Notes: generated by a model not told the origin, from the letters alone. Counted from the stretch's first letter, positions 8,974 to 16,775 are shown. The stretch: DNA of 64,000 bases from Bacteroidia bacterium (GCA_030425425.1 JAUIAO010000032.1:1-64000); one strand, 5' to 3'. Program-made: numbers and translations.

Positions 8974-9645
8974 GGTGAAACCAACACCGTGATGGTTTTT
9001 GATTTCTAAACTAGTATCGGCCTTGAGATATTTTCGGAGCCTGGAGATAAAGACATCTAGGCTTCTTCCTTTGAAATAGTCATTCTCCCCCCAGATTTCC
9101 ACAAGAATATCCTCGCGTTTTACCAGTTGATTTCTATTCTTCAAAAGCATCTGCAAGAGATCTGCTTCCATTTGCGTGAGCTGAAATGTTTCGTCCTCAG
9201 TGATAATTTGAAGGTTTTGCTCATCGAATTTGAGACTGCCAAGCTGTAATTGTTGGGCAGGAGTGGCAGAGGCTCCCTTACTTCTTCTGAGAAACACTTT
9301 CACTCTATGTGTAAGCTCAGCAATGGAAAAAGGCTTTGTGATGTAGTCATCTCCACCAATTTCGAATCCTTTCAGCCGATCCCGCTCCATGGATCTAGCC
9401 GTAAGAAAGAGGATCGGTACAAATTCATTATGCTTTCTGATCTCAGTGGCCAGGGTAAAGCCATCCATTTTGGGCATCATCACATCTACCAGGCAGAGAT
9501 CTATAGACTGATTATGGAAAGCCTTCAAAGCTTCTTCACCATTGAGACCACAGATTATTTCATATCCGGCAGTTTTGAGATGATCCTCAATTACAAACGA
9601 TAGGTTAGGGTCGTCCTCTGCCAATAGTATTTTCGGAGTACTCAT
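8947..9645 (-). CDS. OmpR-family response regulator (second tandem system)
   Basis: A 232-residue regulator with a receiver domain (acidic pair in LLAEDDP, Asp54 in CLVDVMMPK, Thr82, Lys104) and a C-terminal winged helix ending HHGVGFTL. It overlaps its kinase gene by 4 bp (ATGA type), and its 3' end overlaps the convergent T9SS cargo gene by 27 bp. It is a paralogue of the regulator at 5679-6374, so the region looks like a duplicated module. DNA targets are probably TTAAC-type direct repeats. Confidence 0.93.
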   Translation of the reverse strand: MSTPKILLAEDDPNLSFVIEDHLKTAGYEIICGLNGEEALKAFHNQSIDLCLVDVMMPKMDGFTLATEIRKHNEFVPILFLTARSMERDRLKGFEIGGDDYITKPFSIAELTHRVKVFLRRSKGASATPAQQLQLGSLKFDEQNLQIITEDETFQLTQMEADLLQMLLKNRNQLVKREDILVEIWGENDYFKGRSLDVFISRLRKYLKADTSLEIKNHHGVGFTLIDRNFAG

Positions 9646-10901
9646 GCAGTTGGTAAAGTTATTTTGAACACGGTTACCTGATCATCACTATGCAGATCGA
9701 TTTTGCCTCTCATGTTTTTCACACCCTGTTTTACGAAATAGAGCCCGAGACCAAAGCCTTTCACATCATGTCGGTCTCCCTGGTTGATACGATAAAATCG
9801 CTGAAAAATGTGTTTTTGCTCCTTTTTAGGAATAGCTGCCCCATCATTGGATACTGAAATTTCGATTCCTTTGTCCATGTTTCTAGTGATAAATGACACT
9901 TCGGACTTCCCGTATTTGAAGGCATTATCGAGTAGGTTATGAACGATCGTCTCAAAAATAATCGGGTCGCCTATTAGCTTGGAAGAAGGATCAAGTGAGA
10001 TTTCTGACTGAAAATTTTTCCCAAGGTTATTCTCAAAACTTGATGCTAATTGCTGAAGGATTGGCAATGGTTCGAAATGCTCGTTTTGAACTTTTTCTGC
10101 CTCCAAAGCGGAAGTTTCCAGCAGCTGATGCACGTGCTTTTCCAATCGCTTCAGCTCTTCTTTCATGATAGAAGCGTACTTTTTCTGACGTTCTCCATTT
10201 GCACTTTCCAGCACCTCCGCAGAGACTTGAAGAGTGGCCAAAGGGGTTTTGAATTCATGTGTCATGTTATTGATAAAGTCTCGCTGGATTTCGCTGAGAC
10301 GTTTCTGACGAAGAATCACAATCAATGCATAGCTGAAGGTGATCAGGATAATGAGTGTCAGCACGGAACTAATCTGCCATATGCCAAGACTATTGACCAG
10401 GCCGGCGGTCTTTCCTGGAAAGTAGATGCCAAAATAATATTCATCATTGACAAGCTTTGGCAGTTCGCCTCTTGGTTCGGTTTTGTTTTCATCCTGCAAT
10501 GGCACAAAATCACCATAAACCATCCGGTCTGTCTGGCAATCGTAAACACCATATTCATAATCCAGATTGATGTCTCGCTTGAGCAATTCGCTTTTCAAAA
10601 GTTCGTCCAACGACTCCAAGTCTATTCGATAATTCGTTCTGGCAATGAAATAATTGGTGGACAATTGATCGATTGGATCTGTAGTCGGGCTTTCGATTCC
10701 ATTGATTTCGCAGATCTGCTCTACTACGTTTCTAAGCGCCATCTGCACCGAGCGATTGAAAAGCTCTTCCTGATTGCTAATGGCCTTGCTGACCCAGAAA
10801 ACCTGGACAATCAGAATGGCTACCATAGAGAATGTACCCAGAAATACCAGAAAGCGAATAGGTGTGTTTTTCAATGACTTATTGGATGATCTGCCAGCCA
10901 A
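9642..10901 (-). CDS. Membrane sensor histidine kinase (second tandem system)
   Basis: A 419-residue kinase with membrane helices at about 15-38 and 172-196 and a periplasmic domain of about 130 residues. HisKA follows (His215 in NNMTHEFKTP) and then a HATPase domain ending with the GFGLGL box. It resembles the kinase at 6367-7929 in order and in the TM2-HisKA junction (RQKRLSEIQRDFINNM against RQKKLSEMKNDFINNM), but has a shorter sensor domain. It is divergent from the DUF1573 gene at 11023, with the second TTAAC array between them. The signal is unknown. Confidence 0.93.
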   Translation of the reverse strand: MAGRSSNKSLKNTPIRFLVFLGTFSMVAILIVQVFWVSKAISNQEELFNRSVQMALRNVVEQICEINGIESPTTDPIDQLSTNYFIARTNYRIDLESLDELLKSELLKRDINLDYEYGVYDCQTDRMVYGDFVPLQDENKTEPRGELPKLVNDEYYFGIYFPGKTAGLVNSLGIWQISSVLTLIILITFSYALIVILRQKRLSEIQRDFINNMTHEFKTPLATLQVSAEVLESANGERQKKYASIMKEELKRLEKHVHQLLETSALEAEKVQNEHFEPLPILQQLASSFENNLGKNFQSEISLDPSSKLIGDPIIFETIVHNLLDNAFKYGKSEVSFITRNMDKGIEISVSNDGAAIPKKEQKHIFQRFYRINQGDRHDVKGFGLGLYFVKQGVKNMRGKIDLHSDDQVTVFKITLPTA

Positions 10902-10932
10902 AGTAAATGTTAATTCCGGGTTTAGGAAATCC

Positions 10933-10969
10933 TTAACAAGTCATTAACAATCATTAGGAAGTCATTAAC
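10933..10969. promoter_or_regulatory. Second TTAAC half-site array
   Basis: TTAAC at 10933, 10944 and 10965 plus a variant TTAGG at 10954 form a direct-repeat ladder with steps 11, 10 and 11 bp. Weaker units (TTAAT at 10910, TTAGG at 10922) continue it to the left. It lies between the divergent kinase gene (start 10901) and the DUF1573 gene (start 11023); the last unit is 58 bp before the latter, nearly the same geometry as the array at 7969-8004. Confidence 0.6.
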
Positions 10970-11022
10970 AGTGTTTGCTGTCAGAACCTATCAGTTTTGG
11001 CTGAAATCAAAATTTACAAACT

Positions 11023-11388
11023 ATGAAAAAAGTAAGCTTAATGCTCATGCTTGGAATTGCCGTAGCGGCAGTGGCAGCAATCAACCCGATCGAATGGAAA
11101 TCAACGATCATTGACATAGGAGAAGTGAAATCTGGAGAAGTGCAGAATTTGGAATTCGAATTCACCAATCAAAGTGATGAATCAGTGACTATTTTAGAAG
11201 CCAAAGGATCATGTGGCTGTACGAATGTGAAGCACCCTAAAACGGAAATCGCACCGGGAGAAACGGCCTCTATTTCTGCTCAGTTTAAGTCCGCCAAAGC
11301 TGGGGTATTCAAGAAAAACATCCGAATCAAAACCTCCGCGTCACAGGAATTTACCTATCTCTATTTCAAAGGAATAGTGTTGGAGTAA
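11023..11388 (+). CDS. Exported DUF1573 family protein
   Basis: A 121-residue protein with an N-terminal signal-type segment (MKKVSLMLMLGIAVAAVAA) and one immunoglobulin-like DUF1573 domain. Visible features are DIGEVKSGEV, EFEFTNQSDE, the GSCGCT cysteine pair and PGETASI. Such proteins are abundant in Bacteroidota, and the CGCT pair has been proposed to bind metal or form a disulfide. Exact function is not known. It is divergent from the second two-component operon and lies 58 bp after a TTAAC array, so it is probably a regulon member. A terminator follows at 11416. Confidence 0.85.
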   Translation: MKKVSLMLMLGIAVAAVAAINPIEWKSTIIDIGEVKSGEVQNLEFEFTNQSDESVTILEAKGSCGCTNVKHPKTEIAPGETASISAQFKSAKAGVFKKNIRIKTSASQEFTYLYFKGIVLE

Positions 11389-11415
11389 GCCTGACGGCAG
11401 ATTCTATTTAAAATG

Positions 11416-11441
11416 CTTGCCGGCTAAGTCCGGCAAGTTTT
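11416..11441. terminator. Bidirectional terminator between convergent genes
   Basis: Arms CTTGCCGG (11416-11423) and CCGGCAAG (11430-11437) enclose a 6-base loop, with T's following on the plus strand. It ends the DUF1573 transcript and probably also the convergent HTH gene. Confidence 0.75.
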
Positions 11442-12441
11442 ACAACCCAACTTTTCTTTCCAGTTCTTTGATTTTGAGCTGGATGCGGTTGAAAAATCGT
11501 AGCCTTTCTTTTTCTGAAGAATTACTCAACGGAGTGGATTTTGAAATCACACGATAAAAATAAGTCTCCGTTTGCTGGCAAAAATCCGGGTCTGTGGTGC
11601 TGATGGTGTTGAGCGTGTTGAATGGTTTGAACACGATGCGCTGTTCATTCATCTTGAAGAGGATGGTATTGTCACCAATCTCCACTTCATTGAAATACAG
11701 TAAAAACTTACCTTTTTCGGAGGCAAGCTTAGGATCGGTTCCCTGAGTGAATTTCTTGCCGTGAGCGGCCTGCACCTTGATATGATCCATCAATTCTTTG
11801 AATTCCTGGACGATGATTCGCGCGTCACTTTCAGAAAGAATGTGACTCTCCAGATAGTAGTTGATCTGACTAATGGAAATATTGATGGTCTCATTGCTCC
11901 AGATCTCTGTAGAGGGAATCTGCTCAAACTGGTGCCAGATGGACTTACTCTGAGAGAGCATTTCGTCGCTGATCTCCGACAGGTCAAACAATTTATCTTC
12001 CATCTCTGGCACTCCCACGATGGTCTTAGACCAGAAGAAAAGCTTGAAAGCTGCCAGCCGTGGAAACTGAAAGTAATAAAACAATGGAATGTCTTTGGCC
12101 ATATACAGCAACTCATGATCATCAAACTTGCGGATCATCTGCAGGTTTTCAGCAATGGATTGTAGGTACTTAGTAAAAGTAAAGTTGCCTTCAATCACTC
12201 GGCTTTGGAAAGTGACCGCTTTGGTGGTGAGGTTGAGGTAGCTGTCTAGAGATATATTGAAATGCTGACTGATTTTGCTGATTTCATTGAAAGAGAGCAA
12301 AGTTTCCCCCCTCATTCTGCGATATACACTATCACGGCTTGTGGATAATAGTTCCTCTAGTGTAGTGACCAATTGGTCACTATTTGAGTTGGCTTTGAGC
12401 CAATCAAAGAACTGTATTTGTGTTTCTCTATCAGATCGCAT
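11440..12441 (-). CDS. HTH-containing transcriptional regulator-like protein
   Basis: With the Met at 12441 as start, the 333-residue product begins MRSDRETQIQFFDWLK. An XRE/BetR-like helix-turn-helix occupies about residues 15-65 (TLEELLSTSRDSVYRRMRGETLLSFNE pattern split across two helices). The remaining 260 residues are alpha-rich and of unknown function, with no membrane segment. The frame is open back to 12540, but that extension overlaps the tRNA terminator region and is not regulator-like. Its target genes cannot be deduced. Confidence 0.75.
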   Translation of the reverse strand: MRSDRETQIQFFDWLKANSNSDQLVTTLEELLSTSRDSVYRRMRGETLLSFNEISKISQHFNISLDSYLNLTTKAVTFQSRVIEGNFTFTKYLQSIAENLQMIRKFDDHELLYMAKDIPLFYYFQFPRLAAFKLFFWSKTIVGVPEMEDKLFDLSEISDEMLSQSKSIWHQFEQIPSTEIWSNETINISISQINYYLESHILSESDARIIVQEFKELMDHIKVQAAHGKKFTQGTDPKLASEKGKFLLYFNEVEIGDNTILFKMNEQRIVFKPFNTLNTISTTDPDFCQQTETYFYRVISKSTPLSNSSEKERLRFFNRIQLKIKELERKVGL

Positions 12442-12544
12442 GGTAAAAAATAGTGTGGTTGGTATCTTCAATATACTAGAAAAACCAAACTCTTGAAAAG
12501 ATGAAAATGAAAAAGGTGCCCTCCATGTTGGCCCCTTCAAATGT

Positions 12545-12579
12545 AAAAACCCTTCTCAAATATTATGAAAAGGGTTTTT
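12545..12579 (-). terminator. Terminator of the tRNA-Val transcript
   Basis: A 10-bp stem, AAAAACCCTT (12545-12554) against AAGGGTTTTT (12570-12579), lies 3 bp beyond the 3' end of the tRNA gene. On the minus strand it ends with a T-run. Confidence 0.75.
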
Positions 12580-12581
12580 TG

Positions 12582-12656
12582 TGGAGTGTATTGGATTCGA
12601 ACCAACGACCCCTGCCCTGTCAAGGCAGTGCTCTAAACCAACTGAGCTAACACTCC
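12582..12656 (-). tRNA. tRNA-Val (anticodon GAC)
   Basis: The minus strand folds as a full cloverleaf. The acceptor stem is GGAGTGT/ACACTCC with discriminator A, the D-arm has GCTC...GAGC, the anticodon stem is CTGCC/GGCAG with loop TTGACAG, and the T-arm is GTTGG TTCGAAT CCAAT. The anticodon GAC reads valine GUC/GUU codons. CCA is not encoded. A terminator follows immediately. Confidence 0.93.
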
Positions 12657-12760
12657 ATTTGCAGCAAATCTAATCACAAGTATTGGAAATTTCCGCTCTT
12701 TGTATTTTTACTCATAACCTAATCCAAAGGTAGAATGTATAAATCCAATGAACTTTTGCG

Positions 12761-12768
12761 TATTTTTG
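12761..12768 (+). promoter_or_regulatory. Putative -7 box before the zeta-like toxin operon
   Basis: TATTTTTG matches the Bacteroidota -7 consensus TAnnTTTG and lies 18 bp before the ATG at 12787. No convincing -33 TTTG was identified, so the call is tentative. Confidence 0.4.
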
Positions 12769-12786
12769 TAATCGAATAAGAAAAAA

Positions 12787-13020
12787 ATGCCTTCCAAGAA
12801 ACAAATAGCGATCATTAATTCCAGAAAAAGCGAGTCTAAGGCTTTTAGTGAAAAAGAGATACAAGAAGCGGGAATTAAGGCAATTGATCAGATCAGGAAA
12901 AATCAGTTCGCTGCTATGCTGAATATTCAGGAGGTTTATGGCAATTACGGGAGCCGTTATGTTTCTACTTCTGCCAATATTGTAGAAGACTATTTTGCCT
13001 CATATAAAAATCAAGCTTAA
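12787..13020 (+). CDS. Small protein upstream of zeta-like toxin, probable antitoxin
   Basis: A 77-residue, Lys/Ser/Gln-rich soluble protein with no recognised domain. It has a charged N-terminus (PSKKQIAIINSRKSESK) and alpha-helical character throughout. It ends three bases before the P-loop kinase gene, an arrangement typical of a small antitoxin gene followed by its toxin. It does not resemble the epsilon antitoxin of the classic epsilon/zeta system. The antitoxin role is inferred only from position and size. Confidence 0.6.
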   Translation: MPSKKQIAIINSRKSESKAFSEKEIQEAGIKAIDQIRKNQFAAMLNIQEVYGNYGSRYVSTSANIVEDYFASYKNQA

Positions 13021-13023
13021 GCA

Positions 13024-13623
13024 TTGCTAAGTGAGGGAATTCACATTTATGGTGGTCCCAATGGGGTAGGTAAATCAACCCTTGGTAATCAGTTTGCTAA
13101 AGACCATCAAATACAGTTTGTTAATCCTGATGAAATAAAGATCGATCAGGAGAGAATGCATGGAGAGGTAATTACAAGCCAACAGTTATTTCATGTACTG
13201 GATATTTCTATTGAATCAGCATATCAGGAGGATGGGATTGTTATCATCGAAAGTAATCTTCATGATTTCGATTCTTTTAGATTTTTGCATTCGTATGTCA
13301 GAAAGTTTAAAACCAGCTTTTATTGTTATTTCTACTATCTGGATAATATTGATGAATTGTTTAGGCGAGTTGAATCTAGGGTAAAACATATGGGGCACGG
13401 TGTTTCACGAGAAATTATCATTGAAAGGTATAAAAACTCATATCATCTAATCTTTCAAAACCGGAGCTTATTTGATGAAATTCATTTTTATGATGTTACA
13501 GAATATGTTCCTGTAAAAATGTTTAGTTGGCAAAAAGTTGGTCTTACCTATATCAATACTGAGAAGAATTTTAATTGGAGTGATCAGCTAATTGATCAAT
13601 TCTTGGAATTTGAAAATTTGTAA
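13024..13623 (+). CDS. Zeta-toxin-like P-loop kinase (COG4185-type)
   Basis: A 199-residue protein opening with a Walker A loop at residues 11-19 (GPNGVGKST), an NPDEI substrate-site motif near 38, a strand with IIESNLHD, and a basic lid RRVESRVKHMGHGVS followed by IIIERY. This is the zeta toxin / predicted ABC-type ATPase pattern. Zeta toxins phosphorylate UDP-N-acetylglucosamine; relatives may use other substrates. The frame starts at TTG (13024), only three bases after the preceding gene; no in-frame ATG precedes the P-loop, so the TTG is needed. It is most likely the toxin of a two-gene module. Confidence 0.75.
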   Translation: MLSEGIHIYGGPNGVGKSTLGNQFAKDHQIQFVNPDEIKIDQERMHGEVITSQQLFHVLDISIESAYQEDGIVIIESNLHDFDSFRFLHSYVRKFKTSFYCYFYYLDNIDELFRRVESRVKHMGHGVSREIIIERYKNSYHLIFQNRSLFDEIHFYDVTEYVPVKMFSWQKVGLTYINTEKNFNWSDQLIDQFLEFENL

Positions 13624-13878
13624 ACAAATTACCAAGCCCCAAGGTGAACTGTGAGACCGAAATGGTCTTGAGTGCAGGGTGGCTCACAGCACCGCGAGGA
13701 GGCTTTAGTGAGGAGGGATGTGGGGGAGGAAGTGAGAATTCAATCGCTTTTCGCAGAACAGCTATCGCAATTCGCTGGAAATTTTTCAAATTTCTGTTTT
13801 ATCGACCAAATAATATCTGTCGAGCATTGATTAGGTTTCTAATTTTTCTCCTTCTCGCTAAAAACATCGCCAAAATTT
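13624..13878. other. Intergenic stretch with nested inverted repeats and a purine-rich tract
   Basis: This 255-bp stretch has no credible gene. It holds nested inverted repeats (TGTGAG 13650-13655 with CTCACA 13683-13688, and AGACC 13654-13658 with GGTCT 13664-13668). A G/A-rich tract at about 13695-13735 is unlike the AT-rich neighbourhood. It might encode a structured leader or be the remnant of a lost gene; neither can be shown. Confidence 0.3.
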
Positions 13879-13886
13879 TATCTTTG
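13879..13886 (+). promoter_or_regulatory. Putative -7 box of glyQS, near-leaderless
   Basis: TATCTTTG matches TAnnTTTG and ends 5 bp before the ATG at 13892. If used, transcription would begin at or beside the start codon, giving a leaderless or near-leaderless mRNA. Confidence 0.4.
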
Positions 13887-13891
13887 CGGCT

Positions 13892-15439
13892 ATGGCAAAT
13901 TCAGGAGATTCAATCACGCTAAAAAATATAGCATCACACTGCAAGGAATACGGGTTTATTTATCCTTCAAGTGAAATATACGACGGGCTTGGCGCCACTT
14001 ACGATTATGGTCCATACGGATCGGAATTGAAGAACAACATCAAGGAATACTGGTGGAAGGCGATGGTGCGCATGAATGAAAACATCGTAGGTATAGATGC
14101 GGCGATTTTCATGCACCCGACTACCTGGAAAGCGTCTGGTCACGTGGATGCGTTCAATGATCCATTGATTGACAACAAGGACTCCAAGAAGAGATACAGA
14201 GCGGATGTGCTCATAGAAGAGCAAATCGCGAAAATCGAAGGCAAGATCAATAAGGAAGTGACCAAGGCAGCGAAGCGATTTGGCGATTCTTTTGATGAGG
14301 CGCAGTTCGTTTCTACCAACCCGAGGGTCGTTAAATACAAAGGACAGATTGCAGATATCGAGGAGCGAATGAAGACCTCTATCGAGAATGGTGATTTGGA
14401 AGCTTTGAAGCAATTGATCGTTGATTTGGAAATAGCCGACCCGATCTCTGGAACCAGAAACTGGACAGATGTGCGTCAGTTCAACCTAATGTTTGCTACG
14501 GAACTTGGATCTACAGCGGATGGTGCAGAAAAGATTTACCTGAGACCAGAAACGGCACAGGGGATCTTTGTGAACTACCTGAATGTGCAGAAAACGAGTC
14601 GTATGAAGCCACCGTTTGGTATTGCCCAGATCGGTAAAGCTTTCAGAAATGAGATCATTGCCCGTCAGTTTATCTTCAGAATGCGGGAATTTGAGCAGAT
14701 GGAGATGCAATTCTTCATTAAGCCAGGAACTGAGATGGAATGGTACGAGCACTGGAAAGAAAAGCGAATGAACTGGCACAAGGCCCTTGGTCTTGGAGAG
14801 GAAAAATATAGATTCCACGATCATCTGAACTTGGCGCACTATGCCAATGCAGCAGCAGATATCGAGTTTGATTTCCCAATGGGCTTCAAAGAACTGGAAG
14901 GAATTCACTCCAGAACGGACTTTGACCTTGGTGCTCATGAAAAATTCTCTGGCAAGAAATTGAAGTATTACGATAATGCTACGAATGAAAGTTATACTCC
15001 ATTTGTAGTGGAGACCTCAATTGGTCTGGACAGAATGTTCCTGGCCGTGATGTCGGCTTCTTATACTGAAGAGAAATTGGAGGACGGTAGCGAGAGAACA
15101 GTCTTGAAAATTCCTCCGGTATTGGCACCAGTGAAAGTGGCGGTATTGCCTTTGGTCAACAAAGACGGTCTTCCTGAAAAAGCGCAGGAGATCATGAAAG
15201 AAATCATGCTGGACTTCAATGCGCAGTATGACGCTAAGGATGCGATTGGTAAGCGATATAGACGTCAGGATGCGATAGGAACACCATACTGTATTACCAT
15301 CGATCATGAGACTTTGGAAAACAATACGGTGACGATTCGTGAGCGTGACAGTATGAAGCAAATGAGGGTTTCTATTGCTGAGCTGATTTCTACTTTGGAG
15401 GAGAAAGTAAGCATCAAGAATTTACTAAGGAAGATATAA
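13892..15439 (+). CDS. glyQS: Glycyl-tRNA synthetase, homodimeric (alpha2) type
   Basis: A 515-residue class II synthetase that charges tRNA-Gly. The N-terminus has the family signature CKEYGFIYPSSEIYDGLGATYDYGPYG. Then come FMHPTTWKASGHVDAF, the motif 2 region with FRNEI and FEQMEMQFF, motif 3 SIGLDRM near residue 385, and a C-terminal anticodon-binding domain starting PPVLAPVKVAVLPL. A Glu/Lys-rich insertion (about 95-165) is usual for bacterial single-chain GlyRS. Length fits the family. The ATG lies just after a strong -7 box. Confidence 0.97.
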   Translation: MANSGDSITLKNIASHCKEYGFIYPSSEIYDGLGATYDYGPYGSELKNNIKEYWWKAMVRMNENIVGIDAAIFMHPTTWKASGHVDAFNDPLIDNKDSKKRYRADVLIEEQIAKIEGKINKEVTKAAKRFGDSFDEAQFVSTNPRVVKYKGQIADIEERMKTSIENGDLEALKQLIVDLEIADPISGTRNWTDVRQFNLMFATELGSTADGAEKIYLRPETAQGIFVNYLNVQKTSRMKPPFGIAQIGKAFRNEIIARQFIFRMREFEQMEMQFFIKPGTEMEWYEHWKEKRMNWHKALGLGEEKYRFHDHLNLAHYANAAADIEFDFPMGFKELEGIHSRTDFDLGAHEKFSGKKLKYYDNATNESYTPFVVETSIGLDRMFLAVMSASYTEEKLEDGSERTVLKIPPVLAPVKVAVLPLVNKDGLPEKAQEIMKEIMLDFNAQYDAKDAIGKRYRRQDAIGTPYCITIDHETLENNTVTIRERDSMKQMRVSIAELISTLEEKVSIKNLLRKI

Positions 15440-15452
15440 AGTCAAGACTTTG

Positions 15453-15460
15453 TATCTTTA
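15453..15460 (+). promoter_or_regulatory. Putative -7 box before the ParE-type pair
   Basis: TATCTTTA, one mismatch from TAnnTTTG, lies 6 bp before the ATG at 15467. Such short leaders are common before small Bacteroidota genes. Confidence 0.3.
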
Positions 15461-15466
15461 AGAAAT

Positions 15467-15640
15467 ATGAAAACTACTCAAAAAGAGAAAAGCGTAAAAA
15501 TTCCACTGACTGATGTTGAGCAACAACATATGAAGATGGTAGAGGAGGCTCGTGTCCATAGCGCCTATAAGAAAATGCCATCCCGAGATGATATTTTGCG
15601 CGAAGCGGTAGATCTGGCTATTAGTAAAAAGCTCAAGTGA
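15467..15640 (+). CDS. Small antitoxin of a ParE-type module
   Basis: A 57-residue protein (begins MKTTQKEKSVKIPLTDVEQQ, ends AVDLAISKKLK) with an N-terminal beta-strand and two helices, consistent with a ribbon-helix-helix antitoxin. Its TGA stop overlaps the GTG start of the ParE-like gene in GTGA (15637-15640), the usual coupling of antitoxin and toxin. Family membership is inferred from size, fold pattern and partner. Confidence 0.65.
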   Translation: MKTTQKEKSVKIPLTDVEQQHMKMVEEARVHSAYKKMPSRDDILREAVDLAISKKLK

Positions 15641-15929
15641 GAGAAGTAATAATCTCCGAAGAGGCACTTCAGGATTTAAAGGAACACCTGTCTTATATCG
15701 TAATCCGAGATGGAATAGATCGAGCGGAATCAATTAATGATCAAATCATTGATAAAATCTATGAATTGCTGAGTCTCCAATTGAATTGGGCCAGCGGAAA
15801 GATGCATATCTTTCTGGAGTAAAACGATTGCTATTTAAGGGTGTCTATCTTTATTTTTCTTATGGTAATCGCATTTTGAAGATCGAAAGAATTATCAGTA
15901 GGTTTCGTGACCAGAAGAGGGAGTTTTAA
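15637..15929 (+). pseudogene. ParE-family toxin gene broken by a 5-bp tandem duplication
   Basis: From the GTG at 15637 the frame encodes MREVIISEEALQDLKEHLSYI and then stops early at 15822. At 15779-15788 the sequence AATTG occurs twice in tandem. Removing one copy restores a frame of exactly 95 codons plus stop, ending at 15929. The restored C-terminal part contains GQRKDAYLSGVKRLLFKGVY and ends FRDQKREF, a typical ParE/RelE toxin tail. The gene is therefore an inactivated toxin, with the antitoxin gene upstream intact. A sequencing error is the alternative explanation. Confidence 0.8.
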
Positions 15930-15938
15930 GAATTTAAA

Positions 15939-16775
15939 ATGGGAGAGACAATTGCTCCACAAGAAGAAGTATCAGCAATAGCCCTCGCTTCATTGGCTAC
16001 CCTTGCAATCATTGGTGGTGTGATCCTATACAAATGGTTGCAATACAAGGCCTATGACAATCCTTTGTTGGCTCATTCATTCCTCACCAGTAGTCTGAAC
16101 ATCAAGCAAAAGGAAATACTCCATAAGTATTTCAAATTCTATAACTATCTCCCCAAACGATCCAAAGATATTTTTGAGTTTCGCGTGGCGAAATTCATGT
16201 CTCTAAGGCAGTTCATTCCTAGACAGATGCAGTCTGTGTCTGAAGAAATGAAGGTGCTTATTTCTGCATCTGCCATCATGGTGACTTTCGGATATCCACG
16301 AGTGTTTTTGAGTTATTTCAAATACATCGTTGTGTTTCCTGATCAGTTTTTCTCCGGGGCAGGTCAGCGATATCACAAAGGTGAAGTCAATCCAAGAGAA
16401 AAAGCTGTGGTGCTCAGCTGGAGGCATTTTGTGGAGGGATATGCTTCGTCTGAAGGAGTAAACCTGGGCATACACGAAATGGCACATGCATTGCAGCTCG
16501 AAAATGCCATTACCAACCACGAATTTAATTTCATAGATGAGGAAGCTGCTGACTATTGGCAAAGGCTGACCGATTTGGAAATAGCTAAAATCAGAAATGG
16601 TGATATTTCATTTTTCAGAGCATATGCCGCTACAGATCATTCGGAGTTTTTTGCGGTATGCGCTGAGAATTTTTTCGAGCGTCCCGGTGCTTTTGCTGGC
16701 TATAACTATGAGCTATACAATTGTCTCAAGCGTATTTTCAGGCAAGATCCACTGATGTTGTATAAGGAACTATGA
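15939..16775 (+). CDS. MtfA-like zinc-dependent peptidase, membrane-anchored
   Basis: A 278-residue protein with one N-terminal membrane helix (about 12-32) and a cytoplasmic metallopeptidase domain. The zinc motif HEMAH is at residues 179-183, and EFFAVCAENFFERP near 225-240 supplies the third ligand region. In E. coli MtfA (Mlc titration factor) is a soluble HEXXH peptidase that interacts with Mlc; this protein has the same catalytic layout plus a membrane anchor. It starts nine bases after the decayed toxin and ends flush against the convergent AIM24 gene. Confidence 0.85.
   Translation: MGETIAPQEEVSAIALASLATLAIIGGVILYKWLQYKAYDNPLLAHSFLTSSLNIKQKEILHKYFKFYNYLPKRSKDIFEFRVAKFMSLRQFIPRQMQSVSEEMKVLISASAIMVTFGYPRVFLSYFKYIVVFPDQFFSGAGQRYHKGEVNPREKAVVLSWRHFVEGYASSEGVNLGIHEMAHALQLENAITNHEFNFIDEEAADYWQRLTDLEIAKIRNGDISFFRAYAATDHSEFFAVCAENFFERPGAFAGYNYELYNCLKRIFRQDPLMLYKEL

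Noticed and set aside
10050-10877. 275-codon plus-strand frame opposite the second kinase
   Set aside because: Antisense to a well-supported kinase gene, with no family features.
12442-12540. Longer start of the HTH gene
   Set aside because: It is Ser/Phe rich, close to the tRNA terminator, and not part of the predicted fold.
13644-13922. 92-codon plus-strand frame before glyQS
   Set aside because: Overlaps the glyQS start, and its composition is purine-rich with no protein-like pattern.
15458-15733. Minus-strand frame over the ParE-type pair
   Set aside because: Antisense to a better supported antitoxin/toxin pair.
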